The translations under genes were made by a program, and so were the position numbers. 64,000 bases of DNA from UBA5342 sp965662645 (GTDB lineage: Bacteria > Bacteroidota > Bacteroidia > Bacteroidales > UBA5342). Location of the stretch: contig CBFIII010000014.1 of NCBI GenBank assembly GCA_965662645.1, positions 1 through 64,000 of the forward strand. Direction: 5' to 3'. The notes beneath the pieces are model-generated. The model saw only the letters and a program-made list of their open reading frames with translations, made no database searches and was not told the origin of the DNA. Below, piece by piece: positions 45,745 to 55,220 of the stretch; the stretch's first letter is position 1; every line of letters begins with the position of its first letter.

Positions 45745-48129
45745 TTGATGTTTAAACGTGTGATAAAACAAATTCTTCTTTCCATCTTTTTCTTGATTTT
45801 TGCATTAAATCCTGCATTTCCTCAGAAGGCAGTGAGTATATATGGGAAAATTACGGATGAAAATGACTCTCCAATTGAGCTTGTTGCAGTAGCAGTGAGC
45901 AATGTTTTGCGTGGTACTACTACCGATTCCAATGGTAATTTTCAATTCGACTATCATCAATCGGATTCTGTTACGCTTCTTTTTTCTCGTATTGGTTATG
46001 CTTCTATTTCGCGTACTGTACCTTGTGTTGAAGATTATGCCATCAGACTGACTATGCATGCTGTATCGCAACAGATAGAAGCGGTTACGGTAGAGGAAGA
46101 TCGTATCGAAAGTGTTAGAATGAATAAGTTAGATGCTAAAACTTCGTCGATTGTTCCTAATGCATCGGGAAACGGTGTGGAGGCTCTAATTACTACATTA
46201 CCCGGTGTTAGTAGTACTAGTGAGTTGAGTTCTCAATATGCTGTTAGAGGAGGTAATTTTGATGAAAATCTGGTTTATGTTAACGGTATTGAAGTGTATC
46301 GTCCTATTTTGATTCGTAGTGGTCAGCAAGAGGGCTTGAGTTTTATAAATCCTGCTTTGGTGTCTAATATTGCTTTTTCATCTGGTGGTTTTGATGCACA
46401 ATATGGTGATAAGATGTCTTCTGTTTTGGATATTACTTACCGTCAACCTACCGAATTTAAGGCCTCAGTATCTCTTGGTTTATTAGGTGCTTCGGCGCAT
46501 ATGGAATCGGTTTCTAAGAATGGTAAATTCTCTCAGCTTCATGGCGTGCGTTACAAAACGTCAACCTATCTTTTGAATACTTTGGATACTGATGGGGAGT
46601 ATAATCCTTCTTTTTTAGATTATCAAACTTTATTACGTTATCGTTTTAATAATAATTGGTCTTTGTCATTTTTAGGTAACTACTCTTATAATCAATATGA
46701 TTTTATTCCAGAATCACGTGAAACGGAATATGGTACCTATAATAATGCTCAAATACTAAAAGTGTATTTTGAAGGTTGGGAAACGGATGCTTTTAAAACG
46801 ATGACTGGTGCTTTGTCATTAAAATTTTCACCTTCATTACTCTCTGAATATCAATTAACGCTTTCTTCTTTTATGACAAACGAACGTGAAAGTTATGATA
46901 TTTTAGGTGAATATTGGATTAATGAAGTGGATACTGATTTAGGTTCCGATACTCAAGGTGATAGTATTCAGGAGATTGGGGCGGGTGGTTATATGCAGCA
47001 TGCGCGTAATGATCTTAAAGCTAAAGTGAATGCAATAGCTTTTAAAGGATCCCATGTATTTGGTGTTAATTTGCTTTCTTGGGGTGTTACATTACAAACA
47101 GAAAGTATAGATGATGATGTTAATGAATGGGTGATGCGTGATTCATCGGGTTATTCACAGCCACAAGAATCTGGCTCTTTGTCTCTTTTTGAATATTACA
47201 ATACGAATAATGATCTTCTTTCTTTTAGGTCTCACGGTTATGTGCAGAGTGCTTATAAGCTGGAAAAATTTTCTTTTAATTATGGACTAAGATATAATTA
47301 TTGGTCTCTGAATAATGAGCTTACTTTGAGTCCGCGTGCTTCTATTGTTTATGCTCCTAATGATAATCATTATTGGCGTTTGGCTATAGGTCGTTATGTT
47401 CAAGCTCCTTTTTATAAAGAAATTAGAAGTTTAACAGGTGATATTAATAAAAACATAAAGTCGCAAAAGTCGATTCATTTTGTATTGGGTTATGATTATT
47501 TTTTCAAGATGTGGGATAGGCCGTTTAAATATACTTTTGAGACGTATTATAAACATATGACAGACTTAATCCCTTATGATGTCGATAATGTGAGGATTAG
47601 GTATTATGGAAAGAATATGTCGAAAGGTTATGCTGTGGGTTTAGAGTCTCGTATTTTTGGGGAATTTGTGCCAGGAGTTGACTCTTGGTTAGGGTTGTCT
47701 TTGCTAAGTACCAAGGAGAAGCTCGATAATACATCTTATTACGTGCGTCGCCCTACCGATCAACGGTATAACTTTACCATGTTTTTTCAAGATTATTTAC
47801 CTGGTAATCCTAAATATAAAACTCATCTTAGAATGATTTTTGGGGGTGGATTACCTTTTGGTGCTCCTGGTTCTGATAAGAGTAAACTGACCTTGGTGTC
47901 GCGTCCTTATCAACGTGTAGATTGGGGTTTGTCTCATCTTATTGCTAGTAATAAAATGGCAGTAGGCGTTGTGAAAAGTTTATGGATTGATTTTGAGGTG
48001 CTTAATTTGTTTGGTATACAAAATACAAACTCTTACTTTTGGGTCACGGATATTTATGGATATCAATATCCTGTTCCAAATTACTTAACTGGTCGCCGAT
48101 TTAATCTTAAGGTGACTGCTAAATTTTAA
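45745..48129 (+). CDS. TonB-dependent receptor
   Basis: 794 residues. Signal peptide, carboxypeptidase-regulatory-like domain (SIYGKITDENDSPIELVAV), a plug domain (NGVEALITTLPGVSSTSELSSQYAVRGG, DENLVYVNGIEVYRP) and a barrel to the end (RRFNLKVTAKF, ending in Phe). It lacks a SusD neighbour, so it is not part of a glycan-uptake pair; metal or vitamin uptake is possible. It heads a same-strand run to 53259. Confidence 0.93.
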   Translation: MMFKRVIKQILLSIFFLIFALNPAFPQKAVSIYGKITDENDSPIELVAVAVSNVLRGTTTDSNGNFQFDYHQSDSVTLLFSRIGYASISRTVPCVEDYAIRLTMHAVSQQIEAVTVEEDRIESVRMNKLDAKTSSIVPNASGNGVEALITTLPGVSSTSELSSQYAVRGGNFDENLVYVNGIEVYRPILIRSGQQEGLSFINPALVSNIAFSSGGFDAQYGDKMSSVLDITYRQPTEFKASVSLGLLGASAHMESVSKNGKFSQLHGVRYKTSTYLLNTLDTDGEYNPSFLDYQTLLRYRFNNNWSLSFLGNYSYNQYDFIPESRETEYGTYNNAQILKVYFEGWETDAFKTMTGALSLKFSPSLLSEYQLTLSSFMTNERESYDILGEYWINEVDTDLGSDTQGDSIQEIGAGGYMQHARNDLKAKVNAIAFKGSHVFGVNLLSWGVTLQTESIDDDVNEWVMRDSSGYSQPQESGSLSLFEYYNTNNDLLSFRSHGYVQSAYKLEKFSFNYGLRYNYWSLNNELTLSPRASIVYAPNDNHYWRLAIGRYVQAPFYKEIRSLTGDINKNIKSQKSIHFVLGYDYFFKMWDRPFKYTFETYYKHMTDLIPYDVDNVRIRYYGKNMSKGYAVGLESRIFGEFVPGVDSWLGLSLLSTKEKLDNTSYYVRRPTDQRYNFTMFFQDYLPGNPKYKTHLRMIFGGGLPFGAPGSDKSKLTLVSRPYQRVDWGLSHLIASNKMAVGVVKSLWIDFEVLNLFGIQNTNSYFWVTDIYGYQYPVPNYLTGRRFNLKVTAKF

Positions 48130-48155
48130 AATAATATTAAAAAAATCTCTTAAAA

Positions 48156-49190
48156 ATGGCTAATATGAAATATAAAATCACGGCTTATCTTATGGCTCTT
48201 ATAGTTCTTTCTGCTTGTGTTCCAGCTAAAGAATTTGAACAAATGTCGCAACAATATGATAAGACAAAGCAAATAAACAACGCTCTTAAAACCGACAATC
48301 AAGATCTCAATACAAGGTTGTCGGAGTTAGAAGGTGATAAGTCTTTACTTTCTCGTCGTTGTCTTAATCTTGCAGATGACACCACTCGTTTGGCTCAAAA
48401 AAATTATCGTTTGCAGCATAGTTATGATGCCACAAAGAATATTAATGATGATCTGATGTCTGAATTGCAAAAAGCATTGAGTGGAAATAGTAAGGAAACC
48501 CAAGGTTTATTGAGTCAGTTGCAAGATTTTCAGAATGCATTACAGGCGCGAGAAGATGCTTTGAGTTCTGCCGAGTCTTCTTTGTTAGATAAACGCAATG
48601 AGCTTGATAAGGCTATTACTGATTTAGATAAGGCTCAGCGTGATATTGAATTGCGTAATGCACGTATTCTGGAGATGGATAAGTTACTGAACGAGAAAGA
48701 TGCTTTGATGCGTAATTTGCGTGATAGGGTGTTGGCTGCTTTGGATGGATATCAGGGTAATGGTCTTAATGTGCATATGAAGGATGGTTTGTTATATGTT
48801 TCTTTGGATGAGAAATTACTTTTCAAATCGGGTAGTTGGAATGTAGATCCTCGTGGTCAAGCTGCCATAAAAGAACTCAGTCAGGTGCTTGCCGATAATA
48901 AAGATATTCAGATTACGATAGAAGGTCATACTGATAATGTGCCTTATAATGGATCTGGTGTTTTAAAGGATAATTGGGACTTAAGTGTGAAGAGAGCGAC
49001 GACTATCGTTAAAATCTTATTGGATAATCAAGGTATAGATCCTGAGCGTATTACTGCTGCTGGTCGTGGTGAGTTTATTCCTTTAGATACGGCTAATACG
49101 GCCGATGCACGTCAGAAAAATAGACGAACAGAAATTATTTTGATGCCTAATATGAAGGATATTATGAATGCTTTAAATGGAATTAAATAA
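48156..49190 (+). CDS. OmpA-family lipoprotein with coiled coil
   Basis: 344 residues. Lipobox LSAC near residue 21, a long coiled coil (about 25-180), then an OmpA/Pal-type peptidoglycan-binding domain (about 215-330: ITIEGHTDNVPYNGSG, NWDLSVKRATTIVKIL, GRGEFIPLD, KNRRTEIIL). Anchors the outer membrane to the wall. It follows the TonB receptor by 26 nt and precedes the DUF1573 gene by 12 nt. Confidence 0.93.
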   Translation: MANMKYKITAYLMALIVLSACVPAKEFEQMSQQYDKTKQINNALKTDNQDLNTRLSELEGDKSLLSRRCLNLADDTTRLAQKNYRLQHSYDATKNINDDLMSELQKALSGNSKETQGLLSQLQDFQNALQAREDALSSAESSLLDKRNELDKAITDLDKAQRDIELRNARILEMDKLLNEKDALMRNLRDRVLAALDGYQGNGLNVHMKDGLLYVSLDEKLLFKSGSWNVDPRGQAAIKELSQVLADNKDIQITIEGHTDNVPYNGSGVLKDNWDLSVKRATTIVKILLDNQGIDPERITAAGRGEFIPLDTANTADARQKNRRTEIILMPNMKDIMNALNGIK

Positions 49191-49202
49191 AAAATTATAA
49201 TA

Positions 49203-50270
49203 ATGAGAAAAGTATTATCTATTGTGTTGCTGCTTGCAGGTATTCTTGCAGCTCATGCTCAGATGAAAGAGCCTAAAATTAATTTTGAGTGTAAAGATCA
49301 TAATTTCGGAGAGATAAAGGAAGCTGATGGTCCTGTGACTTATGTTTTTAAATTTACCAACCTTGGAACAGAGCCGTTAAAAATACATAATGTTCGTGCC
49401 TCTTGTGGGTGTACTACTCCTGTATGGACTAAAGATCCTATTCTTCCTAATGGTAAAGGTGAATTGTCTGTGACGTATAATCCGCGTAATCGACCAGGTT
49501 CATTTAGAAAAACTATTACTGTTTCTTCTAATTCCAATCCCGTTACACTTTATTTGAGTATCACGGGAAAAGTGATTCCGAGAACGAAAACTGTAGATGA
49601 GAAATACCCTTTCCCTATAGGTGTGCTAAGAGCAAAAAAGACGCATCTTTCTTTTTTTAATATTACTAAAGGACAGAAGAAAACGTATGGTATTGAAGTT
49701 GTGAATACGACATCAAAACCTGTTAAGGTAACTTTCCCTTCTTTGCCAGAACATTTAACATCTGTGGATAGAGTGCTTGCTCCAAGTGAAGAATCGGTGT
49801 TGGAATTTGTTTATGATGCTTCTAAAAAGAATGATTGGGGTTTTGTTAGTGATGATGTTTTTTGTTGGGTCGATGGTGTTAAAGTTGATAAAGCTTTCCG
49901 TGTTAGTGCTACCATTACTGATGATTTCTCTAAACTGACAGCTACAGAGCGTGCTAATGCTCCAAAAGCAAATCTGAGTGTTCGGAAAATGGATTTTGGC
50001 ACCGTTAATCGTGGAGAAAAGGTGGTTAAAACCATAACACTTAAGAATGATGGAAAGAGTCTTTTACGTGTTTATGCGGTGAAATCAACCTCTTCGTTGG
50101 TGACTTGTGCTGTTTCCAAAAGTGAGTTGTCTGTTGGTGAGAGTACCGATATACAAATCGTTGTTGATACAGAAAAGACAAGAGGTCGTCAGTATAAAAC
50201 GATAAATATTATCTCTAACGATCCAATATCACCTAATCTGACTTTTACTCTTTCTGGAACTGTAAATTAA
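49203..50270 (+). CDS. DUF1573-family exported protein
   Basis: 355 residues. Signal peptide ends at AHAQM. Two immunoglobulin-like DUF1573 units (about 25-110 and 255-350), the first with FNFGEI-type opening HNFGEIKEADGPVTYVFKF, VRASCGCTTPVW, and the second with MDFGTVNRGEKVVKTITLKN. The middle region (about 120-245) looks like another Ig-like unit of weaker match. Periplasmic; function of the family is unknown. Confidence 0.9.
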   Translation: MRKVLSIVLLLAGILAAHAQMKEPKINFECKDHNFGEIKEADGPVTYVFKFTNLGTEPLKIHNVRASCGCTTPVWTKDPILPNGKGELSVTYNPRNRPGSFRKTITVSSNSNPVTLYLSITGKVIPRTKTVDEKYPFPIGVLRAKKTHLSFFNITKGQKKTYGIEVVNTTSKPVKVTFPSLPEHLTSVDRVLAPSEESVLEFVYDASKKNDWGFVSDDVFCWVDGVKVDKAFRVSATITDDFSKLTATERANAPKANLSVRKMDFGTVNRGEKVVKTITLKNDGKSLLRVYAVKSTSSLVTCAVSKSELSVGESTDIQIVVDTEKTRGRQYKTINIISNDPISPNLTFTLSGTVN

Positions 50271-50282
50271 TTACAAAAAAAT

Positions 50283-51518
50283 ATGACAGCTATTACTATT
50301 CTTTGGATCATATTAGCCATTTTTATTGCTGATTTTGCCTTTGAACGCTTTGTGGGATATTTGAATACAACACAGTGGAGCAATATCTTGCCTCAAGAAC
50401 TTGTGGGTATCTATGATGACAAAGAATACAAACGTCAACAAGATTATTCTAAAGTGAATCATCGTTTTGAGCGTTATCCTGCTTATCTTAATTTTGTCAT
50501 CACGGCACTCGTACTTTATATGGGTGTGTTAGGTTGGTGGGATAATTATATTTATGTTAATATAACGACGCATCCTATTTTGCAAGCCCTCATCTTTTTT
50601 GCAGTTATTGGTATTGTTGCTGATGTGATTGGAACTCCTTTTTCTTGGTATGCTACTTTTCATATCGAAGAGAAATTTGGTTTTAATAAGACGACAACAA
50701 AAACGTTTATCTTAGATAAGGTTAAAGGTTGGTTGTTGGGTGCTGTCTTAGGTGGTGGTATATTGGCTTTGATTATATGGATATATAATAAGACACCAGA
50801 ATATTTTTGGCTCTTTGCTTGGGGTGTCGTTGCCTTGATTTCTATTTTAATGGCCATGTTTTATACTTCTATTATTCTGCCTTTATTTAATAAACAAACA
50901 CTTCTGGAGGCGGGATCCTTACGCGAAAAAATTGAAGCTTTTTCTATAAAGGTGGGTTTTAAACTAGACAATATTTACGTTATGGATGGATCTAAGCGTT
51001 CGACTAAAGGAAATGCTTTCTTTAGTGGTCTTGGATCTCATAAACGTGTTGTTTTGTATGATACTTTAATTTCAGATCTTAGCGAGGAGGAGATTGTTGC
51101 TGTATTGGCTCATGAGGTGGGACACCAAAAAAAGAAACACATTCTTCAAAGTATTTTCTTGTCCTTACTTAATATGGGCTTGATGTTTTTTATCCTTTCT
51201 TTGTTTTTAGGTAACGAAATGCTTTGTGAAGCTTTAGGTGCTAGTCGTGCTTCTTTTCATATCAGTTTTTTAGCTTTTATGATTTTATACACTCCTATTT
51301 CTTTTGTCTTGGGTATTTTAATGAGTGTTTTTTCTAGGAAAAATGAATATCAAGCAGATGCTTTTGCTAAAGATAATTATGGGGCGGAACATTTGATTAG
51401 TGGGCTTAAAAAATTATCAGTGAAAAGCTTAAGTAACCTAAGACCTCACCCTTTTTATGTCTTTTGTTATTTTTCACATCCTACTTTATTACAGCGTATT
51501 GAGCGTTTAGCTAAATAG
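50283..51518 (+). CDS. M48-family metalloprotease (Ste24-like)
   Basis: 411 residues, seven or so membrane helices. Zinc motif HEVGH near residue 277 (VLAHEVGHQKKKH), plus the third zinc ligand in SRKNEYQADAFA. Length and topology match CAAX-protease Ste24/HtpX relatives, acting on membrane proteins. Follows the DUF1573 gene by 12 nt; it may serve envelope quality control. Confidence 0.93.
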   Translation: MTAITILWIILAIFIADFAFERFVGYLNTTQWSNILPQELVGIYDDKEYKRQQDYSKVNHRFERYPAYLNFVITALVLYMGVLGWWDNYIYVNITTHPILQALIFFAVIGIVADVIGTPFSWYATFHIEEKFGFNKTTTKTFILDKVKGWLLGAVLGGGILALIIWIYNKTPEYFWLFAWGVVALISILMAMFYTSIILPLFNKQTLLEAGSLREKIEAFSIKVGFKLDNIYVMDGSKRSTKGNAFFSGLGSHKRVVLYDTLISDLSEEEIVAVLAHEVGHQKKKHILQSIFLSLLNMGLMFFILSLFLGNEMLCEALGASRASFHISFLAFMILYTPISFVLGILMSVFSRKNEYQADAFAKDNYGAEHLISGLKKLSVKSLSNLRPHPFYVFCYFSHPTLLQRIERLAK

Positions 51519-51542
51519 TATTAATTGATTAAAAAGTTTATA

Positions 51543-52505
51543 ATGATTATAGTAACGGGTGCGGCCGGATTTATTGGAAGTAATATTATTAGTGAATTGT
51601 ATCGTTCTGGATATAAAGATTTTGTTGCTGTTGATCTGGATTCTCGTGTGGCAGACAGTGTTTATTTAAAAGGTAAAGATTGCAGAGATGTTTCTTTCTC
51701 TAATTTGGAAGCTTTTATTGATGACAATCATCAGATGATACAGGCTATCATTCATATGGGGGCTTGTTCGGATACTACCGAAACGGACCCTGCGATCTTT
51801 GAGAAATACAATTTGAATAATACAAAAATGTTGTGGACTAAGTCTGTAGCTTATGGATTGTCTTTTATTTATGCTTCTTCGGCTGCTACTTATGGTGATG
51901 GTACTTTAGGGTATAAAGATTCTCTTGATAGTATCTCAGATTTAAAACCTTTGAACCTGTATGGTCAATCTAAACAGGATTTTGATTTGTGGGCTTTGAA
52001 TCAAGAAAATAAACCTTTTTTCTGGGCAGGTCTTAAGTTTTTTAATGTTTATGGACCTAATGAAGATCATAAGGGGCGTATGGCTTCTGTAGTAAGACAT
52101 GCCTATTTTCAAATTAAAGAGACTGGTAGTATGAAGTTGTTTCGTTCACATCATCCCAATTATAAAGATGGTGAACAGACGCGCGATTTTGTATATGTTA
52201 AAGATGTGGTTGCGGTGATTCAATACCTGATGGAAAATAGACCTGAATCTGGTATTTATAATGTAGGGTATGGTGCTGGTCGTACTTTTAAATCATTAGT
52301 GGAGAGTACATTTAAGGCTATGGGGCTGGATCCTGATATTCGTTTTATTGATACTCCTCTTGATATTCGTGATAAGTATCAATATTATACCTGTGCTGAC
52401 ATTTCACATTTGCATAACGCAGGTTATTCATTGCCTATGACTTCGCTTGAAAAGGGTGTTGAAGATTATGTGCGCAATTATTTAAGTCAAGAAAAATACA
52501 ATTGA
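51543..52505 (+). CDS. hldD: ADP-glyceromanno-heptose 6-epimerase
   Basis: About 320 residues, read from the ATG at 51543; a TTG at 51525 would add six residues but the Rossmann motif starts properly at MIIVTGAAGFIGSN. Further: SSAATYGDG, the catalytic YGQSK, KFFNVYGPNEDHKGRMASV and DFVYVKDV. Makes ADP-L-glycero-D-manno-heptose for the LPS inner core. Fits with the lipid A genes 25 kb away. Confidence 0.95.
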   Translation: MIIVTGAAGFIGSNIISELYRSGYKDFVAVDLDSRVADSVYLKGKDCRDVSFSNLEAFIDDNHQMIQAIIHMGACSDTTETDPAIFEKYNLNNTKMLWTKSVAYGLSFIYASSAATYGDGTLGYKDSLDSISDLKPLNLYGQSKQDFDLWALNQENKPFFWAGLKFFNVYGPNEDHKGRMASVVRHAYFQIKETGSMKLFRSHHPNYKDGEQTRDFVYVKDVVAVIQYLMENRPESGIYNVGYGAGRTFKSLVESTFKAMGLDPDIRFIDTPLDIRDKYQYYTCADISHLHNAGYSLPMTSLEKGVEDYVRNYLSQEKYN

Positions 52506-52512
52506 TCGTAAG

Positions 52513-53259
52513 ATGAGTGGACCTCTTCAGTCTATATTGGTTCCTGTTCTTCATTCTTTACCTGAGAGTTTATTATCTTTTGCTGAGTTGCTTTCTAGTG
52601 CTTATAATAAGCCAATTTCTCTTTTGTTTTTTGATGAAAAATTGTATCAATCAGAAAATACGTCTAAATATTATTCTCAATATAGAGCGTTACCCCTTTC
52701 TGATGGGCTTAGAGCTGTCATTGAAGAGCAGGACAGTGTTATGGTATTGTTGTGTAATGATAGGAAGTATGGCGGCTTACAAAGGGCGTTAACTGCTTGT
52801 CGCGAATTGCGAATTCCTTATTTCTTTATTCCCCTACATCCTATTGCTTTTACTATAAAAAAAGTGCTGATTCCTGTTACTTTTCTTATTGAAGAACGTG
52901 AAAAAGGAATTTGGGCGCGTAGTTTGTCACGTGTTTTTAAGGCTACTTTTACTTTTATGAAACCTCGTGATAAAGGTTCTAGAGCTGGGAAAAATGTAAC
53001 TCATATTTCTGATTTCTTAACTAAAAATGAAGTTAAACATCGTGTAGTTTCAGGTCGAAAGTCAAGTTTTAATATTAATTTGGAGGCTTGTCGTTTAGCG
53101 GCTTATGGCTTTGATTTGTTGATGATAACTGCTAGTCGTGAATACGGATTAGATGATCTGTTATTTGGACCCAAAGAGCGTAGAGTCATTGCAAAAAGCA
53201 CTATTCCTGTAATGGTTTTAAATCCCCGTGATGATTTATATATTTTGTGTGGCGATTAG
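52513..53259 (+). CDS. Universal-stress-protein-like protein
   Basis: 248 residues. Two Rossmann-like halves: SILVPVLHSLPESLLSFAELLSSAY and KVLIPVTFLIEEREKGIWARS, each opening with a Val-Pro strand. The C-terminus SREYGLDDLLFGPKERRVI and STIPVMVLN matches the end of USP domains (PVLVV type), but the ATP-binding Gly-x2-Gly-x9-Gly is not clear. Assigned by overall pattern only. Its 3' end overlaps the convergent MATE gene by 24 nt. Confidence 0.6.
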   Translation: MSGPLQSILVPVLHSLPESLLSFAELLSSAYNKPISLLFFDEKLYQSENTSKYYSQYRALPLSDGLRAVIEEQDSVMVLLCNDRKYGGLQRALTACRELRIPYFFIPLHPIAFTIKKVLIPVTFLIEEREKGIWARSLSRVFKATFTFMKPRDKGSRAGKNVTHISDFLTKNEVKHRVVSGRKSSFNINLEACRLAAYGFDLLMITASREYGLDDLLFGPKERRVIAKSTIPVMVLNPRDDLYILCGD

Positions 53260-54606
53260 TGCGTTTAGTCGTTTTAATTCGTTTCTTAAAAAGAAATAAC
53301 AAGCTGTTGCTGATAGTAAATCGGCTAAGGGGAAGGCTATCCATACCCCATCTAATTTCAAGATATTGGGGAGTATCATCAATAAGGGAATTAAAACAAT
53401 GACTTGTCGTAGTAATGAGATTAATGCTGCTTTCCAAGCTACACCTATGGATTGGAAATAACTACTGACTATTATTTGAAAACCAATCAAAGGAAAGAAT
53501 ATAGCGAAAATACGTAAGCCTCTTTGTGCAATCTCTATAAATTCAGTGTTTTCATTATTAAATAATTTGGCTATTGCCAAAGGAAAAAATTCTACAATAA
53601 TACATCCTCCGATGGCTATTAGTGTGGCTATTTTTAAGGATAATAGGAGTGTTTCTTTTACGCGTTTGTGATTGCCTGCTCCGTGGTTAAAACTAATGAT
53701 GGGTTGTGTTGCCATATTTAGTGAAAATATAGACATTAGTATGAGCATAGATACACTCATGATAACGCCCATTGCTCCTACTGCCAAATCTCCTCCATAA
53801 CGTACTAATTGAGTGTTTGCAGTCCCCTGTACAACGCTAGAGGCTATTTGCATTGCAAATGGAGCAAATCCGATGGCAGCAATATATTTTATAATTTCAA
53901 AGTTTGGTTTGAAATTCTTTAATCTTAATTTTAGAACAGAGTGTTTGTTGTCAAAGTGATATAGGACCCATATGAAAAGGAAAAATTGTGATATGACCGT
54001 TGCTAGTGCTGCCCCTTTTACACCCATATCTAATACAAATATAAAGATAGGATCTAAGATGAGGTTGATGCCTGCGCTTATTAACATGGAATACATGGCA
54101 ATTTTGGCGTTACCTTCGGCTCGTATTACATTGTTGATGGCAAATCCAGTCATGTTAAAAATGGATCCAAAAAGAATAATATTTAAATATTCATTGGCAT
54201 ATTGTGATGTTGTAGGTGAAACCCCAAATAACCCAAGAATTGGATCTTTAATGGCAAAGGCGATGGCGGATAATATAATGGCTAATATGATACTCATCAT
54301 CACAGCATTTCCTAATACTTGTTCTGCGCGTTTTAAATTTCCTTTCCCAAGGTTGATAGAAATTCTAACGCCAGATCCCATACCTATAAGCATGCCAAAA
54401 GCCATAAGAATTAGCATAATTGGGAAAACGGATGTGAGTCCTGATAGGGCTTCAGCTCCTACGCCTTGTCCAATAAAAATACGATCTATTATATTGTATA
54501 ATGTGTTGATAATGGCTCCTGTAAAAGCTGGCCAGTAATATTTTTTCACTAATTTGGAGATGCTAGTGTCTTGTAATTCTGATACGTTTTGGTGCTTAAT
54601 TTCCAT
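53236..54606 (-). CDS. MATE-family efflux transporter
   Basis: 456 residues, 12 membrane helices in two similar halves (SLPIMLILMAFGMLIGMGSG-type and the later FNHGAGNHKRVKETL). The N-terminal YYWPAFTGAIINTLYNIIDRIFIGQG is typical of the DinF/NorM-like group common in Bacteroidetes. Exports drugs or metabolites using Na+ or H+. Substrate unknown. Convergent with the USP-like gene. Confidence 0.93.
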   Translation of the reverse strand: MEIKHQNVSELQDTSISKLVKKYYWPAFTGAIINTLYNIIDRIFIGQGVGAEALSGLTSVFPIMLILMAFGMLIGMGSGVRISINLGKGNLKRAEQVLGNAVMMSIILAIILSAIAFAIKDPILGLFGVSPTTSQYANEYLNIILFGSIFNMTGFAINNVIRAEGNAKIAMYSMLISAGINLILDPIFIFVLDMGVKGAALATVISQFFLFIWVLYHFDNKHSVLKLRLKNFKPNFEIIKYIAAIGFAPFAMQIASSVVQGTANTQLVRYGGDLAVGAMGVIMSVSMLILMSIFSLNMATQPIISFNHGAGNHKRVKETLLLSLKIATLIAIGGCIIVEFFPLAIAKLFNNENTEFIEIAQRGLRIFAIFFPLIGFQIIVSSYFQSIGVAWKAALISLLRQVIVLIPLLMILPNILKLDGVWIAFPLADLLSATACYFFLRNELKRLNALIATQNI

Positions 54607-54699
54607 TCATTTATTTTAGTGTTTGCAAAATTACATTATTAATGTCAATTCTACACTTCAAAAAAAAACAAAATAATTTGTAATTATTTTACTCTAAAA

Positions 54700-54730
54700 T
54701 TTGGAGTTAAAGAAAAATCTATTACTTTTG
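54700..54730 (+). promoter_or_regulatory. Promoter of tRNA-Val
   Basis: -33 TTTG at 54700-54703, 19-bp spacer, -7 TACTTTTG at 54723-54730; initiation near 54734. The -33 region AAAATTTGGAG and the -7 region are the same as for tRNA-Lys at 3592-3622. Confidence 0.85.
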
Positions 54731-54767
54731 CATCCGCATTAGAGAAACGGTGCAGCATTAATGAGTA

Positions 54768-54842
54768 GGGCGAATAGCTCAGTTGGTTTAGAGCACTTGG
54801 TTTACACCCAAGGGGTCGGGGGTTCGAATCCCTCTTCGCCCA
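54768..54842 (+). tRNA. tRNA-Val (anticodon TAC)
   Basis: 75-nt cloverleaf: acceptor GGGCGAA / TTCGCCC, D-arm GCTC/GAGC, anticodon stem CTTGG/CCAAG around loop TTTACAC (anticodon TAC), variable GGGTC, T-arm GGGGG-TTCGAAT-CCCTC, discriminator A. No encoded CCA. The 3' half also appears 370 bp downstream as part of a duplicated element. Confidence 0.97.
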
Positions 54843-55040
54843 CATTTTAAAAGGTTGTCTTATGACAACCTTTTTTGTTTATCCCCCTTACTGTAATGTA
54901 CTATACCTATATCCTATATAGTAAAAAGTTAAATCGGTATTATGTCGGTAGTACTCAAGATTTGTCTAGTCGTTTACTGCGTCATAATTGTGGTGATGGC
55001 TGTAAATATACTAAGGTAGGAATACCTTGGGATCTTGTTT
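54830..55040 (+). repeat. Direct repeat unit 1 (tRNA-Val 3' end plus GIY-YIG 5' part)
   Basis: Runs from the T-stem/acceptor 3' end of tRNA-Val (CCCTCTTCGCCCAC) through the terminator hairpin and the first half of the GIY-YIG gene. The second copy is 55208-55411. The copies differ by one substitution (ATA/ATG in the codon before CCT) and by one 7-bp unit (CCTATAT is present twice here and once there), so the duplication is recent. Confidence 0.9.
54849..54876 (+). terminator. Terminator of tRNA-Val
   Basis: Perfect 11-bp stem AAAAGGTTGTC / GACAACCTTTT with loop TTAT, then T-run. It is copied, unchanged, at 55227-55254 in the duplicated unit. Confidence 0.9.
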
Positions 55041-55147
55041 ATTCAGAATCGTATTGTACTAGAAAAGAAGCAGTCAATCGCGAGTTATTTATAAAGAAGA
55101 AAAAGAGCAGGGTTTATATTGAGCAGCTAATAGCCTCAGTTGGTTGA
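54896..55147 (+). CDS. GIY-YIG nuclease-family protein
   Basis: 83 residues from the ATG at 54896. YTYILYSKKLNRYYVGST at residues 3-20 is the GIY-YIG motif (Y-x-Y-I-L ... Y-V-G), with the conserved Arg and His in SSRLLRHN, and Glu in KEAVNREL. This is the single-domain UPF0213/UvrC-N-like type. It begins right after the tRNA-Val terminator. The C-terminus (LIASVG then TGA) reads into sequence that looks like a tRNA D-arm (TAGCCTCAGTTGG). The intact reading depends on two copies of a 7-bp CCTATAT unit. Proteins of this type near tRNA genes are frequent in Bacteroidetes; whether they mobilise themselves is not known to me. Expression has to pass the tRNA terminator or use an internal promoter. 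Confidence 0.85.
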   Translation: MYYTYILYSKKLNRYYVGSTQDLSSRLLRHNCGDGCKYTKVGIPWDLVYSESYCTRKEAVNRELFIKKKKSRVYIEQLIASVG

Positions 55148-55220
55148 GTGCATCCCGTTTTTATACGGGAGGGTCGGGGGTTTTCCGATGCATCGGAATA
55201 AACTGTTCCCTCTTCGCCCA
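55131..55220 (+). pseudogene. tRNA-like relic closing the GIY-YIG element
   Basis: The segment has parts of a tRNA in order: a D-arm-like TAGCCTCAGTTGGTTGAGTGCA, an anticodon-stem-like TCCCGT / ACGGGA, variable GGGTC, T-stem GGGGG (55176-55180) and CCCTC (55208-55212), and the 3' acceptor TTCGCCCA of tRNA-Val. The 5' acceptor strand is missing and the T-loop is replaced by about 27 nt that include a perfect 16-bp palindrome, TTCCGATGCATCGGAA (55183-55198). It cannot make a working tRNA. Confidence 0.65.

Noticed and set aside
45745..48129. SusC of a polysaccharide utilisation locus
   Set aside because: No SusD-like gene or glycoside hydrolase follows, and at 794 residues it is shorter than a usual SusC.
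55131..55220. A second functional tRNA
   Set aside because: No 5' acceptor strand, D-stem mismatches and a 27-nt insertion in place of the T-loop.
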